Position numbers and translations under genes: made by a program. Shown here one piece after another: positions 11,776 to 24,388 of a stretch of DNA of 64,000 nucleotides (position 1 is the stretch's first letter; each line of letters begins with the position of its first letter). The stretch lies in the NCBI GenBank assembly GCA_006538405.1, contig BJKQ01000014.1, positions 620,001-684,000 of the forward strand. Direction: 5' to 3'. The notes below the pieces were generated by a model. That model was given only the letters and a program-made list of their open reading frames with translations. It did not search any database and was not told the origin of the DNA. This DNA is from Hansfordia pulvinata. Lineage: Eukaryota; Ascomycota; Sordariomycetes; Xylariales.

Positions 11776-11859
11776 GGGGGGGGGGGGGCAAGAAGGGAAT
11801 AGGGGAGAAGATGCGGCTCGACGAGGTCGCTGGTGCGCCCTCTCTCCCCCCCCCCCCCC
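11776..11859. repeat. G13 ... C14 homopolymer pair
   Basis: A run of 13 G (11776-11788) is followed 57 nt later by a run of 14 C (11846-11859), both just downstream of the jac1 stop codon. Together they form an inverted repeat of pure G:C pairs. Confidence 0.9.
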
Positions 11860-12697
11860 TGGCTCTCTATGATTCGGCCCGGGCAGTGTGGTGTAGATGC
11901 GGAGGCGCAAAGACGGACGGAGTAGCCCGCGCCATCGCACCCGATGGTTTCCATCCGCTCCCACCCTGGCCCGAGGCTGCGCGTGTGTAATACCTATGTA
12001 CCCTATACAAAGATATCACCGGGATAGACTCGAGACGAATCGATAAATCCGGGGACCGGAGAGCACAAATTTGGCTGCTGCGGGTCGCGTGCCACTGGCT
12101 AGGTCATGATACGTCAAAGGTGGTGAAGTTGGGTGCCCATCCCTGGCCGTGCCAAGGTGAAGATGCGCCTGGTCGGATTGGAGGCTCTGGCGAAGACAGC
12201 CCAAAGCCGCTGTCGGGCACAGGCGATACCGTCGCCACGTGAAGGACAAAGCATCCGATAGATAATGGACGGTGCCAGGAGGCTCGCATTTGCACCTGAA
12301 ATGCCCATCTTTCTAAAATGCTTCCGCATGCAATAGCAGTCCGCCCTCGTGCGGTCGCCACCCTCAACGCCTACATACACGGTCTGAAGCCAGCGGGAAA
12401 GTCCATAGACGACTCAAAGAAAAGGGAAAAGAAGCTTCGGTCAAAGACAGACAGGAAGGGTGTGAGAATCAAGCGTGAAGAAAATAGGATATTACCCCCC
12501 GATGATGCGCTTCAATCCCACCGTGTACCGACGTAAAAGCCCCGAATTGCAAGTGACATTATGACTCCCTCTCAAGGCCCCCAATGCTTTCTAATCCCAC
12601 GTTCGCAGCCAAATTCAACCGTGACGCCGCCTTCGAGTTCACGCGCTCGGACACCCAGCCCGCCCAAATTTCCAAAATCAGGGAAACGGCGGATGAA
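11860..12697. other. Intergenic region between convergent jac1 and ptc7
   Basis: This is the shared 3' flank of the two genes. No recognisable coding or RNA feature. Confidence 0.5.
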
Positions 12698-14200
12698 TCA
12701 TAAGGAGCTGTTTCTCCGACATAACGCGGCGACAACGCTGATGTCGTCAAGTTTGCCTGCAAGTCAAGCGTCAGTGGCTGTCTTTCAACCCAGAGGTCGG
12801 CAAAGCAAAGAACCCAAAACATACCTCCCTCACTGGCCAGACCTTCCTCGATGGCGTGTTCCATGAAGGGGCTCTCGGCGAACGGATCCAGCGCGATCGT
12901 CTTGGCCGCGCTGACCACCTCCTGAGCAACAAACGTCATTCCGCCATTGGCGCCACCCCGGCGGTGCTTGTAGGACCCGGCGCCGATGCCGGTACCGTCC
13001 TGCCCCTTTTCCCACAATGTTACGGCGCGGGCGACCGTTTCGGCAATCTCATGACCCCACAGATTGTCGATGACGCCGTCGGACATGGCAAGAACAATGT
13101 CGCCCTCCTCCAAATCCACCACGTCGACGACGGCATCGGCAGCAGGCGTGTCTGGACTGTTGGTGCCCAGTTGTCGCGGGCAGTCGAACCAGTGCCACTG
13201 CTCGCGCGACTTGTAGACGATCTGCGGATCGCTGTGGGAACCATCAGGGCGCGGTCGCACCACCATGATTTGCGAGTCGCCCAGGTTGGTGACGTAGAGG
13301 AGTGGGGTGGCCGTGGACAAGCTGGCGCGTCCGCCAGGGCTGCCTCTGCCCTTGGCGTCGTCGTACCCGCGATAAAAGAGCTGGGCGCCGGCGGCCGTGG
13401 TGGTGCCTTGGCAGTCCACAGGGTCCGCCGTGGCCTTTATGGTTCGGTCGTAGGCCTGCTGTAGATATTGAAGTGGATCCGGACGATATATGCGGTCGGG
13501 AGACCGAGGACGGGTGATGTCCTCGTGCATGGCAGCAACCCAGAAGTGGAGAATAAGTCGGGACCAGAGGCTAGAAATGGAAGAGACAGTCAGCTCAGTT
13601 GTACGACACGACATGAAAGCAGGCAGAAACAGCAAGATAAACGGGGGGAGGGGGGTGGTCGTACCCTGCATGCCCCCTGGGGCGGGCGGACCAGGCCCCG
13701 ACGCCGTCGTTGGCGCAGATGAAGTGGTCGCTGGCGTAGACGGCATCATCGCCATTGGTCCAACCACGGACCAGCTCGCCGCCCACGTAGGCACGGCTGC
13801 GGTGGTGTGTGCTCAGAGGGTCGGAGAAGGAGCCGGAGGGCGGGGAGAGGAAGGGCGGCGGGAATGGGCGCGGGGTGCGCTTGGCGAAGAGGGCGAAGCC
13901 GGTGTCGAAGCGGAAGGGCAGTTTGGGGCAGGCGTCGGGCAGCGGAGGGGTCACCTCGCCGGACGCCGATGCTGAGGCGTCGTGGAAGTAGTGGTGGTCA
14001 TGTCGGAAGCGGCGCTGGGGTGCGAGAGGCGCTCGGGCGCGACGGGCGCAGTGCGGGCGGCCACGGGAAGTGAGGAGGACGGGGAGCGCTGACGCTGCTG
14101 GTGGTGGTGTCGGGAGAGATGCGGAGATGGGGGCGAGGGCGGAGGCGGATGATGATGATGATATAGAGGCCAGCAACGGGAGAGGGGACAGCCTCCTCAT
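12698..14200 (-). CDS. ptc7: PPTC7/Ptc7-family PP2C protein phosphatase, probably mitochondrial
   Basis: Metal-dependent Ser/Thr phosphatase; the yeast homologue dephosphorylates coenzyme Q biosynthesis proteins in mitochondria. Three exons: 14200-13665, 13570-12825 and 12756-12698. The introns (GTACGA...TAG and GTATGT...CAG) join in frame to 446 residues. The Arg/Ser/Ala-rich, acid-poor N-terminus fits a targeting sequence. Metal-binding motifs are GDDAVYA and NDGVGAW in exon 1, NLGDSQIMV in exon 2, MSDGVIDNL in exon 2, and KLDDISVVAA in the last exon, which supplies the final aspartate. The second motif has Asn where Ala is usual (ADGVGGW). The start at 14200 is preferred over the longer upstream frame because it precedes the targeting-like sequence directly. 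Confidence 0.87.
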
Positions 14201-15890
14201 ACCCACGATGGAGGTGCGGGCGGACGGAGGGCGGGCGGTTGGCGGTTGCTTGACTCGGTGGCACGAAGCAAATGGTGAGTGAGCAGCGGGGCGGGGCGGG
14301 CGGGCTGGCGACGACGACGACCACGGAATGTTGCGGAGGGTCAAGGTTTGGTGCGTGTGTGGGCGCAGTTTCGCGATGCAGATGGACTGGTCAGGGCGGG
14401 CTGACGTGGCTGGTGGGTGGGCTGGCGAGCGAGGATGGTGGTGGGCGGGCGGGCGATTGTTGGTTGATGAGCGTTCTGGCGGGACGAGATGAGGGAAAGT
14501 GGTGATAGGCGATAGGCCACTTGAACGGGTGGGTGTTGGGGAAGCTGCGCTTATCGCCTTGCGCCTTCCGTAGGGTTTAATTGGCTTGGCATTGCAAGTC
14601 TGGGGGAGTGGCCGACCCGGGCTGCGCCTTCCACGTCCATACTCGTACGAGCACAAGGCAGGCATTCACGGAGTAAAATGTGTATTTTTATCAGCTCAGC
14701 AAAACACGAGGTCACAGGTCTGTCCTGGGTCCGACGCAGACTTGGACATTGTAATCACGAGCGAGCCTGATCGATCATCACCAAAATCTTTACCTACCAC
14801 TACATACATCCGCACGGACGAATTGCCCAACTCATTGAACTCAAGGGGCGGACTGGCACGGGACTGGGCCTGGACGTTGGAACTGGACTTGCTGGGACAG
14901 ACTGGACAGGCGGGGCCCGGCATCGGAGCCTGTCCCGATCGGGTGCATTTCCCTTTCAGTACCTAACTTAGGTAGTAACCTCCTACCATTTACGAGTATG
15001 TGTGGTAGGTTAGGTACCTATCTATATAAGGAGAAGACACGATGCGCGCAGTTAAAAGCACTTTTGAACATGCAGATAGATGCAAACTAATGTTGTGAAA
15101 TATGGCTGCAATTAATCTGTAACAGCCCATCCTCAACAGAAAAAACGAAAGAGAAAATAGCGTGAACACCCAAGATCGGAGGCGGGCGGCCAAAGAAAAA
15201 GACCAGTCAATCAGAGACTAGGTAACAGATGGATCTGGTTGGGGAACCCCGACATCCGCCCCCCTTACATGAGATACCTGACGATTCGCAAGCGACAGCG
15301 GCGGCTGGACCCTTTGCGCTCCCAGGGCCTGCAGACGTCCTGCATGGCTGTCGGAGCCTCCTGACAGGCCGAATGCGACGTTGGGGATGGGGCCTTTCTC
15401 TCTCGGCATGGGCCCGCGTGGGTGACCGGGCTATCGGCGCTTTTTTTTTTCTCTTATGCATGCAGGTACAGGGGTGCTTCTCCCCCCCCGTTGTGTGGCG
15501 AGTGTGACAGCATCACGCGCGACATCTGGAGGGCTTGTGGCCACGGTAACAGAGGGACGGAGGTGTGTTGAAATGATGGACAATTGACATTCGCACCCTT
15601 ATTACCATACTCGTACGTAGTCGATACCTTAAGTAGGGACTTGAATACTTACCACCTGAGGCTCGGCGATTATACTTGAAAGCTGGAGAACCTGATAACA
15701 TGTGGAGGTAAGATACTCGTAGACACCCGCATCTAGGTACCTGTCCATACAAACCATGGTCGAACTGACTGGACGGAAATCCGACTCTGGACTCATGGCC
15801 TCGCTTTATGTAGAGATGGCGGGAATCGGGCCGCGTTTGGCTTATTGACACGGTCCTCGCATTGCTTGGTGCTTGAACCACCGGCGCTCT

Positions 15891-15911
15891 GGGGGGGGGG
15901 GGGGGGGGGGG
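15891..15911. repeat. G21 homopolymer
   Basis: Twenty-one consecutive G on the + strand in intergenic DNA. A further G12 lies at 16141-16152 after a GA repeat. Confidence 0.95.
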
Positions 15912-18900
15912 CAACGGGCCCCGAGGTGTTTTCTTTCTCTTCCTCTTTTCTTCTTCTTCGGCCACCGCAGGTCGCGACAGGGAATTACGGGAATGTCTCC
16001 CTCACAAACTTCAACCTGACGGCACCCGAGCATCAGAGTGGGCGGGAGTGTCGAGGGTTTCTGACGTCGGGCAAGTCGACGCCCCGTCGTCCGAGCGTCA
16101 AGAGGAGCGAGTGACACACAGACACAAAGCGAGAGAGAGAGGGGGGGGGGGGAAGAGAGGAAGAAGACCCAGAAAAAAATGAGAGCGCCGTTTGACACCT
16201 GCAACCTCGACCGGCACGCTCGGCCGTCTCCAGAGCCTCGTGTTGCGTATCGCCTCTCATCAACCTGACACCCTGGGCGGCCGCTGCTCGCAAGATTGCG
16301 CGGGCGGTGCGTGTTCCTCGTTTCGTTCTACCAGTCTTTCCTGCTTGCTGAGCAACCTCCTGGGTAGAAGACGCCAAGTCGAGACTCGAAAGAAAGAAGT
16401 TTCGTTTTTTCCCGTAGACCAAAAAAAAAGTCTTTGCCGTCCCGTTCCTGTCGATCGCGCTCGAAAATGTCAGACCAAAGCCAGACTCTTGACGTAGAGG
16501 GCTCGCTATCTACGCTCGCGTCTGCCCGTCTCTTTCTGTCGTCCGGGGCGGAAGGTGAGCGTGCGCCCGCCCACACGCGCGGACCTGGGGAATATTTGAT
16601 GTGACGTAATGCGAGGCCGGGGTCCGCGGGTGGTGGAAATCACAATTACATTACGAGTACTCGTACAGCGGCTGAGCCGGGTCCGGCGACGGTGACGATG
16701 CGGTCGAGGCGGACAAAAGGCGGGTGAGTCGAGACTGTCTGAACTTGTTGTGTTCGAAGAAAACACCCCTGAATTCCTGTACGTGTCCTCGTAGTACGAG
16801 TACCCGTTTCGTGGTGGGAATGGGAGACGGATGCTGGCAGAACCAACAAGAATAGTAGGAGATGCGGGCGCGGCGGTTCCTGAACACCCCCTCTTGGTTT
16901 CATCTTGGCGCGCTCTCCACAGCAAGCCTCATCAGTGGTGAATCGGATCATAACTGCACGATGAGTTGGATGCCTGTTAGGTCGTGTGCGAGAGCTACAT
17001 GTGTCTACCTCCAACCTGCCCAGGGACCGTACCTACCTAAGGTACCTGGCACTTTGAGTGAGTATCGGTTGGGCTTGCCTCCTACAGGTGACTGCATAGA
17101 GGTTAGGTGCCTGTTTTCGAAGTGGCTGTCTGGTGTCTGCTTATGATACGTGTGTCGTTTGACGACCGGATAGATGCACACTCGTTCCAACTGGAACAGA
17201 GTCTGGAGACAGAAAACTTGAGATATGAGGACAAGTACTCGTACCCGTGGACAGACACATACAGTGGGGCCCCGATGCGGGAGATGGAGAAACGCACGTC
17301 GTTCTGCACAGAAGCGGCCAGCGATTTTCCCACGACGTCCCACGCACGATCCCAAGTCGCCACCGCCGGCAGCCATCTAATAAACGGAGCCGGCTCCGCA
17401 GACATGCGGCTCCACCCTGCCATCGATGGATGACGGGCTTGATGCGTATCCGCAGATCGTGGCCCCGCCCAAGGCACAGGCTCTATCTCTCTCTCCCTCT
17501 TTCAAGTTCTGCACCACGAGAAGTATCGTACGCTGGTGGTGGTCGCAGTGGTGTCGTCGAATACTCGTACGCGTACGGCTTCTGTGCCTGGCGTCGGCAA
17601 ACCATGGCGACTATTAATCTACGATATGCATCATGCTGACTAGTACGTGTAGCACCGCCCGGGATGCCAACGTCCGTGGCTTGGCGTACTTGGCTTACGA
17701 GCAGGTCAACTCGTCGTCGCCGTCAGCTGCTGCTTGAACGAATGGACAGGCCCGCCTCACTCACTCGTCGCTTAATCTTGTGACGTGGGCTGCTTGTAGC
17801 TCAAGTCTGGACGTGCCAGTGGGACTCATAACTTATTAAGAGGTACCTACCTCACGAGAGCACGTGGCCATTAGAGCACCATGATCCATTTCTCGTTACC
17901 ATTGTGACCGCCAGATGAAGTGACGATGTACACATGTGCCTGACCAGAAACCAGCAGACGACAGACAGATCAATAGCCATTGATACACACGCGCGCGCGC
18001 GACGTGATGCATAGTCTCCCCCGCCCCCGCAAACAAGACCCCCATCTGTGCCAGCACATGGGCAAACACGGCAGACCGACCATGCTGCTGGTTCATGACT
18101 GACAATGGGCGCGACTCACTGCGACTCTTGGTGGGATGAATCTGATCTGGGTGGCGTCCAATTCATTCTCCCACCGACATCCACCCGCCCATGCCGCCGT
18201 CTGTCTTCCACCACTCGTTTGCTCTTAATATTAGGAGGGGCGTTGAGTGGCGCCGTTGGCAGTGTGGCTCCCAGGAGGCCCCATCGCCCTGACGTATGCG
18301 AGTATGCGAGTACCTACCTTTGATTGAAGTCCGTGCCCGAGGTGCTTTGCCTGCTAGACTCTCCACCGGCAACCTGCCACGCCTGCGTGCCGCCCGCAGA
18401 GACGGCGCCGCCGCATCATCACTGTCATCATCATCGAGCCTCGTTAATTAACATCCTGCGCGTTATTGCTTCGTAAAGCGATGCGATGGGACGGGACGGG
18501 GGGTGGAAAAGAACCGGGGCTCGGATCGGAGTGGTGGTTGGCGTGGTTGGGTCGGGCACGTGTCGGGCTACCTATCACCTATGTACATTTTCCACTCCAC
18601 ATCTCGTACGAGTACGCGAAGCGCATGAATCTGCAGGTAATAGATGGCAGATGGATCCGTACGAGTACTAACTTACCGCTACGCGTACAAGCATCGACAT
18701 CAACGATGGGAACATCCATTGATTGATTGATAGGGTATCCGGTCGGGCATCTCGTAACAGGGTATCCACGAGTACGCGTAGAGTCACAGCACCCGACTCC
18801 TCCAGCCATCGCGATCTCTCCTGGTTATCCAGCCGCCACGATCATCCTCGCCCCCCCTTTCGCGCGCGCAATCTTGACCCGGCAGATCCCCAGAAGCCCG

Positions 18901-19134
18901 TCTTCATCGTTGTTGCGGTCTACTGCCCGTCTCGTACCTGGCCTTCGCAGACACACACTTTCTTGCTTCTGGGCTACAGGTAGGCTGACCAGGCTGAACT
19001 GGACGCGAGCCTGCGTCGCCCGTACGAGTAACTCGCTGAGCCGCCATTGCCGTCCGACTGTTCGCACTGTCGCCTGGGCCGTGGTTCTGGACCTGGCCAC
19101 GCCGGTTCCCCATCCTTGAGGTGGCCCCATCTCG

Positions 19135-19160
19135 CCCCCCCCCCCCCCCCCCCCCCCCCC
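19135..19160. repeat. C26 homopolymer
   Basis: Twenty-six consecutive C on the + strand in the gene-free region. The true length is uncertain because such runs are prone to sequencing error. Confidence 0.95.
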
Positions 19161-20922
19161 TACCTGCCGGCCCATCTCTGATTGTCGACGATAGGCGCTT
19201 ATGGAAGAGGATGGGGGCACAAGGGGAGAAGAAGAAGAAGGACAAGGAGAAGAGCCCAGGGGAGATTGTACGGAGCTATCTAGCCGTAAACACGCCGTGG
19301 TGTACCTCGACCCACGACTGGACGCCGCAAAGTGACAAGTATTGGACCTCTTTACCTGGTCGAGTCGGCGCCCGAGTACCCGGCGCTTCCGCATCTTCGG
19401 CACTAATAATACGCGTACGACCAAGATCCATACGAGTACTCCGGACGCCGCCTTCTCCACGACCAGGGTTTGTCATGAACCGGTCGTAACTGCCCAGACT
19501 ACCACTGCGACTGCCATTGCAACTGACAACCTGCACGTGGGAGCTGGGCCTGGCCTCACGTACGAGTAGTGGAGGTACTCTGGTATGAGTACTAAAATTC
19601 GTACCTACCCGCTACCTACCAGGCGTCGTCTTTCCCGTCTCTGGTCTGTAACTGGTTCCAGGTGCATGTGCTCACGAATTCGGGTTGTTATCAGCCCGCC
19701 TGTACTCCCCGCCTACAGCCATGGCCAAAGCCAGAGCATCGAGAATCCGACAGGGTCCAACCGGACAGGAGGTCCATGTAGGTAGGAGCCAGGAGGCAGG
19801 AGAATCGTGAGGTCGCGACAGACGGCAGGACGAGAGACGCCCGTGGGCTCTGCGCTGCCTTTCCAAGACGTTTCAGGATCCCATCCTCCCCTTTGGTCTC
19901 CTGGGAACCCGTCCGCCTCGGCCTATCGCCAGATCCCATCAAAGCGCAACGCTCTATGTGGCTCGTCAGAGGGTATACCTGATTCAACAGGCAGGAAACG
20001 GGGCGGAAAAGAAGAAGAAGAAGAAGAAGAGAAGATGGTGAAGTAAAAAAGAGACTGCTCTGTTAAGAGTCAGTTCCGGCCCACCACCGCCACCACCACC
20101 ACCACCCCATCCAAGCAACCAACCATCCTCCACGTCGACGCCAGCCAGTCAGCAAGGTCTTACTCACCACCGCTGCGCTCGAAGACTTAGGTAAGGTAGA
20201 TAAGGTGGTAGGTAGGTCAGGTACCTCTTGTCCCGAGTCGTACGACGGCGACCACGGACGACGAATCAAGAAACAACCAAGAAACGACAGGTGCCCCATT
20301 CCGGGATGCGAATGAGACGCAGCCAGGGCCAGCTGCTCCCTCCCTCGCACCTGAGCCAGGCGTTACCAGGGTGCCGCTGCCGCTACCTCGTATTGGCTTG
20401 AGCTTGGCCCCGTATCGACAAGTCGTCGTCGGGCGCTACTCCGGAAGCTACAAAACCAGCCTCCCTCGCCATCCTGGTGGCCCCCGAGCAGCCCGTGCCG
20501 GAACGCGGGATTTGCCATTCGCGTCCTGCTGCTCCGTTTCTGTTCTGTGCTGTGCTGTGCTGTCCCGTCCCGTCCCGGTCTTGTTTCTATTCTTCCTTTC
20601 TCTTCACAGTCGACCCTCTCTTCAACTTCATCTTCTCCTCCTCCTCCATACAACCTCCCATAGGTTAGGTACCTGATAGCTTCACCTGCCTGCTCGTACC
20701 CAAGGTACATGTACCTGAGCAAACGCCCGAAACCCCGACGACCGGTAGTGGATGTGACGTCGTCGCCCATCCATCTCGCCCTACCTGCGCCCAGACCTGC
20801 CTGCCCGGCGGCTCACTTCCTATTACAACAGCAATAATAAAATAAGAGGCGACGGCCCTCGTCTCACACAGCCGGCTCTCTCTTGCGGGACTCGGAACCC
20901 CCGTTGTCCTTCCACCATCTCG

Positions 20923-20943
20923 CCGCCGCCGCCGCCGCCGCCG
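20923..20943 (+). repeat. (CCG)n trinucleotide tract
   Basis: About seven CCG units in a leader-like segment upstream of the candidate exon at 21153. Confidence 0.85.
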
Positions 20944-21152
20944 CAGCACTTGCTTCACTCGAGCGCAATCCATCCTCGACGACCGAGAGCACGCACCACC
21001 GCGTTGCACCGCACCGCAGCGCCTAGCGACGCCATCGCCGTTTCTTGCCGTGTTCCGTCGAACAAATCCGCGGCCATCTCGCACCGACAGCGCCTCGAAA
21101 GGCCCCAGCGATCTCACGCCAGAACAAAAAAAAAAACCAGCCAACAGCCGAA

Positions 21153-21168
21153 ATGGTTCGAAATCGAG
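21153..21168 (+). CDS. Candidate tiny first exon (MVRNR) of caf120
   Basis: An ATG in the context CCGAAATGG, preceded by about 250 bp resembling a fungal 5' leader, opens five codons and then meets a strong donor, G|GTGAGT, at 21169. Joined to the acceptor AACAG at 24377, the frame continues as GTG CTC TCT TTC ATG into the caf120 exon and adds nine residues. The intron would be 3209 nt, exceptional for a fungus. It may instead be a 5'-leader intron or an unrelated transcript. Confidence 0.25.
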
Positions 21169-24100
21169 GTGAGTGACCACTGCGACGACCGTCTTGCGCT
21201 CGCCCTTTCTTTGCTTGCACTCTTGCCCCCCAAGGCTGCTTTTTGGAAACCGTTGGCTTTTTTTCTTGTCTTCCCACGCGTACCGTACCTACTCAAGTCC
21301 CTGCCCACTACGCCCTCTTGCCTGTTTTGGGCTCCGCGGCGAGTCTTACATGCCAGCGCCGCATGCATACGCCGCCCACTGCTCCTCGACTCTACCCGGC
21401 GACGGCGCAAGCGAGACCGAATGGGCAAGATGTCCCAGCAGAGTCGCACCAGCGGCCCCGGGCCAGCGACCCGGGACCCGACGAGACACTCGCACCGCGG
21501 CCGGTGCGCGCGCGCGCCCATTCACACACATGGCCAGCCGCGTGCGGCGGTTAGTGCCGCAACCAAAGCCCCCCTCCCTCAGTCAGCCGCTGGAGGTCTC
21601 GTGTGCCCCATCTAAGCCTTCGACTCGACACGCACACGGATGCGCGCCAGTGCCCCCGCGAGAGGTCTTTCTGCGCCCAGGATGGGCAGTCCCGGTCGGC
21701 GCCAACAAACTGCCCACCAAGCTTTCCGATCAGCAATCAAGGTTGGCGGCTGCCTGCGCGGGCCACGCGATCCAGACCCTACATTCTTCGAACCCCGCCT
21801 CCTCGGGGACATGCGTGCGCAGCGCTGCGAGCGAGGGCGATCGCCAAACGTGCAGACAGACGGGCAAAGTCGACCATATCTACGTCAATGCTGCCGCGCG
21901 CATGCTCCGGAGGGGAATGGGACGGCATGGGAGAAGTGCTGCACTGCACACACGGTCTCGAGACGATACGGCACCCACATTCGCATCCGCACCCGACAAC
22001 CCCGGCCCCCTCCCCGGATTCAGCTGGGGAGGTCACGCAAGCGGCCAGCGCTTTGCCAGTTGGCCGTGCTCCTGGGATCCGGACTCGCCGCGCAAGACGA
22101 CCTGGGGAGGGGACACGCGTCTTGGCAAACCAGCTGGGAGGGGGCTTGTGGTGCAAAACGAGGTCACGGTTCTCGTGTTACTCGCTTGCCGACTCCCCTG
22201 GAGGGTTCTGGACCACTATGTGGCCGGGTCTGCGGCGAGGGGCGCGGCCGCGGCGGCTGGCTCAATGTTCGTGAAGGGCCACCCGCCCGGGGAGAACACA
22301 GATCCCTGGGGCGCTGCGGCTCTTGGCGGCAGGCTTGGTACTCGTACCAGCAGACGCCGCCTGCGCGCCCGCCCGCGTCATTGGCCCGTGCGGGTTCCAA
22401 TCCATGGACGAACGTGCAGAAGCGTCCTTAGCCGCCCCTCTCAGCAGGTTCTCTGTGCCAGGCCGCCCGTCGCTCCGTGTCCGGGCTCCGACCCGCGTTG
22501 AAAGAGCGCGCGGTAGTTGGTGCCTGCCTGCGAGTACAGACAGGTTCGCAGCGCCGTTGCGTGGAAACCCAACAGCTCGCCTCCGGGGCTGGCTGGCTGG
22601 CCGGACTGGCTGCCAGTCGACTCTGGCCCAGGGAGCGCTCACTGGAGGGCTGCAGACCGACCGGCCGGGTTGTTGGTTCCGGGGCCTCGGTGACCTTCTT
22701 TCTGGCTGCTCCTTTGGGCTCCGGGGCCCGCCCAACGCCTGGGCCAAGTTTCATTCTGCTGCTGCGCCGCCCAAGGGCGGGCCTGGTGGCTCCTTCCAAC
22801 GCCTGCGCAAAGTTTGGGCGCGCGCGCGCCAGGGTACCTACGCCGTACATGTATACGGAGAAGGCAGCTGGAGCCCCCCAGGACGCCAGGCAAGTGCCTT
22901 CGGCTCGTACCCTGTCTGCATCATGACCGGCACCCAGCCCCGTTTCAATGGCCGAGCCGGAGACTGCTGCTGTGGGCATAGGCCCCTCCGGCTCTGGCGC
23001 AGAGAACCGATCGACCCAACACAGGCAGGAGTCCGGGTGGTCCGACTAGGCCTGCCTTGGACAGAAGAGAGAAAAACCGAGCAAGACGCAGACTGGACTG
23101 GAGGGCGGGTGAAGATGAGACTGAGCCAGAGACGTCTTGAGGGGATTGCATGACATGGAGAATGCATGCAATCCCACTCTGCTGTTCGACGCCGTCCCCC
23201 ACGCCCCTTCTTCACAGTCCTGCCCATCCCATCCCAACAGTCCTCTTGCGCAACCTCCAGCCAGCACCGCATGACGTCTCTATACTTCCCTGCTTCCCTA
23301 CATATACGGGTACCGAGATATCGGGCTCGAGTCCTGTCGGCGCGCAGCATTGCAAGCACTCTATCTCGCGCCCGTCTCCAGTCCAGTGGACTGTACCCGA
23401 GACGGGGGGTTTCGAGTAGTAAGCTCGGCCCAGCAGGCCCGCCCGCACGTGCGCGTACCTCGCCGCCCAGATCTGGCGGCCGAGGTACGTAGGGAGCGAG
23501 CGACTGAAGAACAGCAGCGAGAGAGACAGGTAGGCGCGAGACAAAGTCATGGCCAGAGACATCTTGCACAGCCGACTTGCCTTATTGGAGCGGCTCAGAT
23601 CCCGCACAATCACCCCGAATTCTTCCTGTCCTTCTTGGGGTCGGTCTCCCTCTGTCTCTCTCCCCCCTCCTCTCTCGCTGCTCGAGTCTCTTGTTTCGGG
23701 TTTGGCCGCTTACTCGTACACGCTCGGCCGGCGGGGAGTGGAGGCTGAGGTCGCCCACTTTCGACACATGACCGCCGCGGCTGCTGGGTGCTACTGTGCG
23801 GCGAAACAATGCTTTTCTTCTTCTTCCATTCCTCCGCCTGTTCACATCTGTCTTGCCTTACTCTACCCACCCCGTCCGGTGCGCGGCTTGTTTTGATTAA
23901 TTCTGCCTTCCTTCCTCGTCTCATTTTCCATCGCTGCTCGGCACCCTAGGTACCGCCAATCGCCAGGGTCGGCTCTGGGCTCTTCCCATTCAGTTGCATT
24001 CGGGTGGTGCTTTCAAAGTACCTGTACCCATACAGGCACTCTCTTACCCGTACATCAGGTACGTTGGTCGGTACCTGCGTCTGCTCGGGCTCTGCTAGTG

Positions 24101-24388
24101 CATGCCCCAGCTGCGCTACGCTACATGTACATCCATAGCACCTGCGCCCGTGCCGCTACCTGCGCTCCAGCTTAGGTACTCGCCCGTACTCTACGGCAAG
24201 GTGCATGTACGATTTACTAAGGTACATGGGCGAGTGCCCCGTGCCCAGTTGGCTGGCAGCCCTGTCTGTTGGTTCGGCTCGCTAGGCCGGTTCTAGCGCC
24301 CTCCGGTGCTGCCCAGTGTTCGAATTGAGGGAGCAAAAGGCTAACGGCTACGTGCCCCTCTCGGCTCCGTCGAACAGTGCTCTCTTTC

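Larger units (their letters stand above)
14201..24388. other. About 10 kb region with no recognisable protein gene
   Basis: It lies between divergent ptc7 and caf120. Open frames here encode Arg/Pro/Ser-rich peptides without domains and look like chance frames. The region is dense in the TACTCGTA/TACGAGTA 8-mer (14640, 14991, 15608, 15714, 16652, 16658, 16795, 17236, 17562, 18607, 18660, 19023, 19431, 19561, 22339, 23711) and in AGGTACC-type motifs. It also holds long G and C runs. A good 5'-leader-like segment with a candidate first exon lies at 20.9-21.17 kb. No transposon remains are seen. Confidence 0.5.

Noticed and set aside
21173..22501. 442-codon open frame on the plus strand
   Set aside because: Overlapped by several equally long frames in other phases, with no recognisable domain; typical chance frames.
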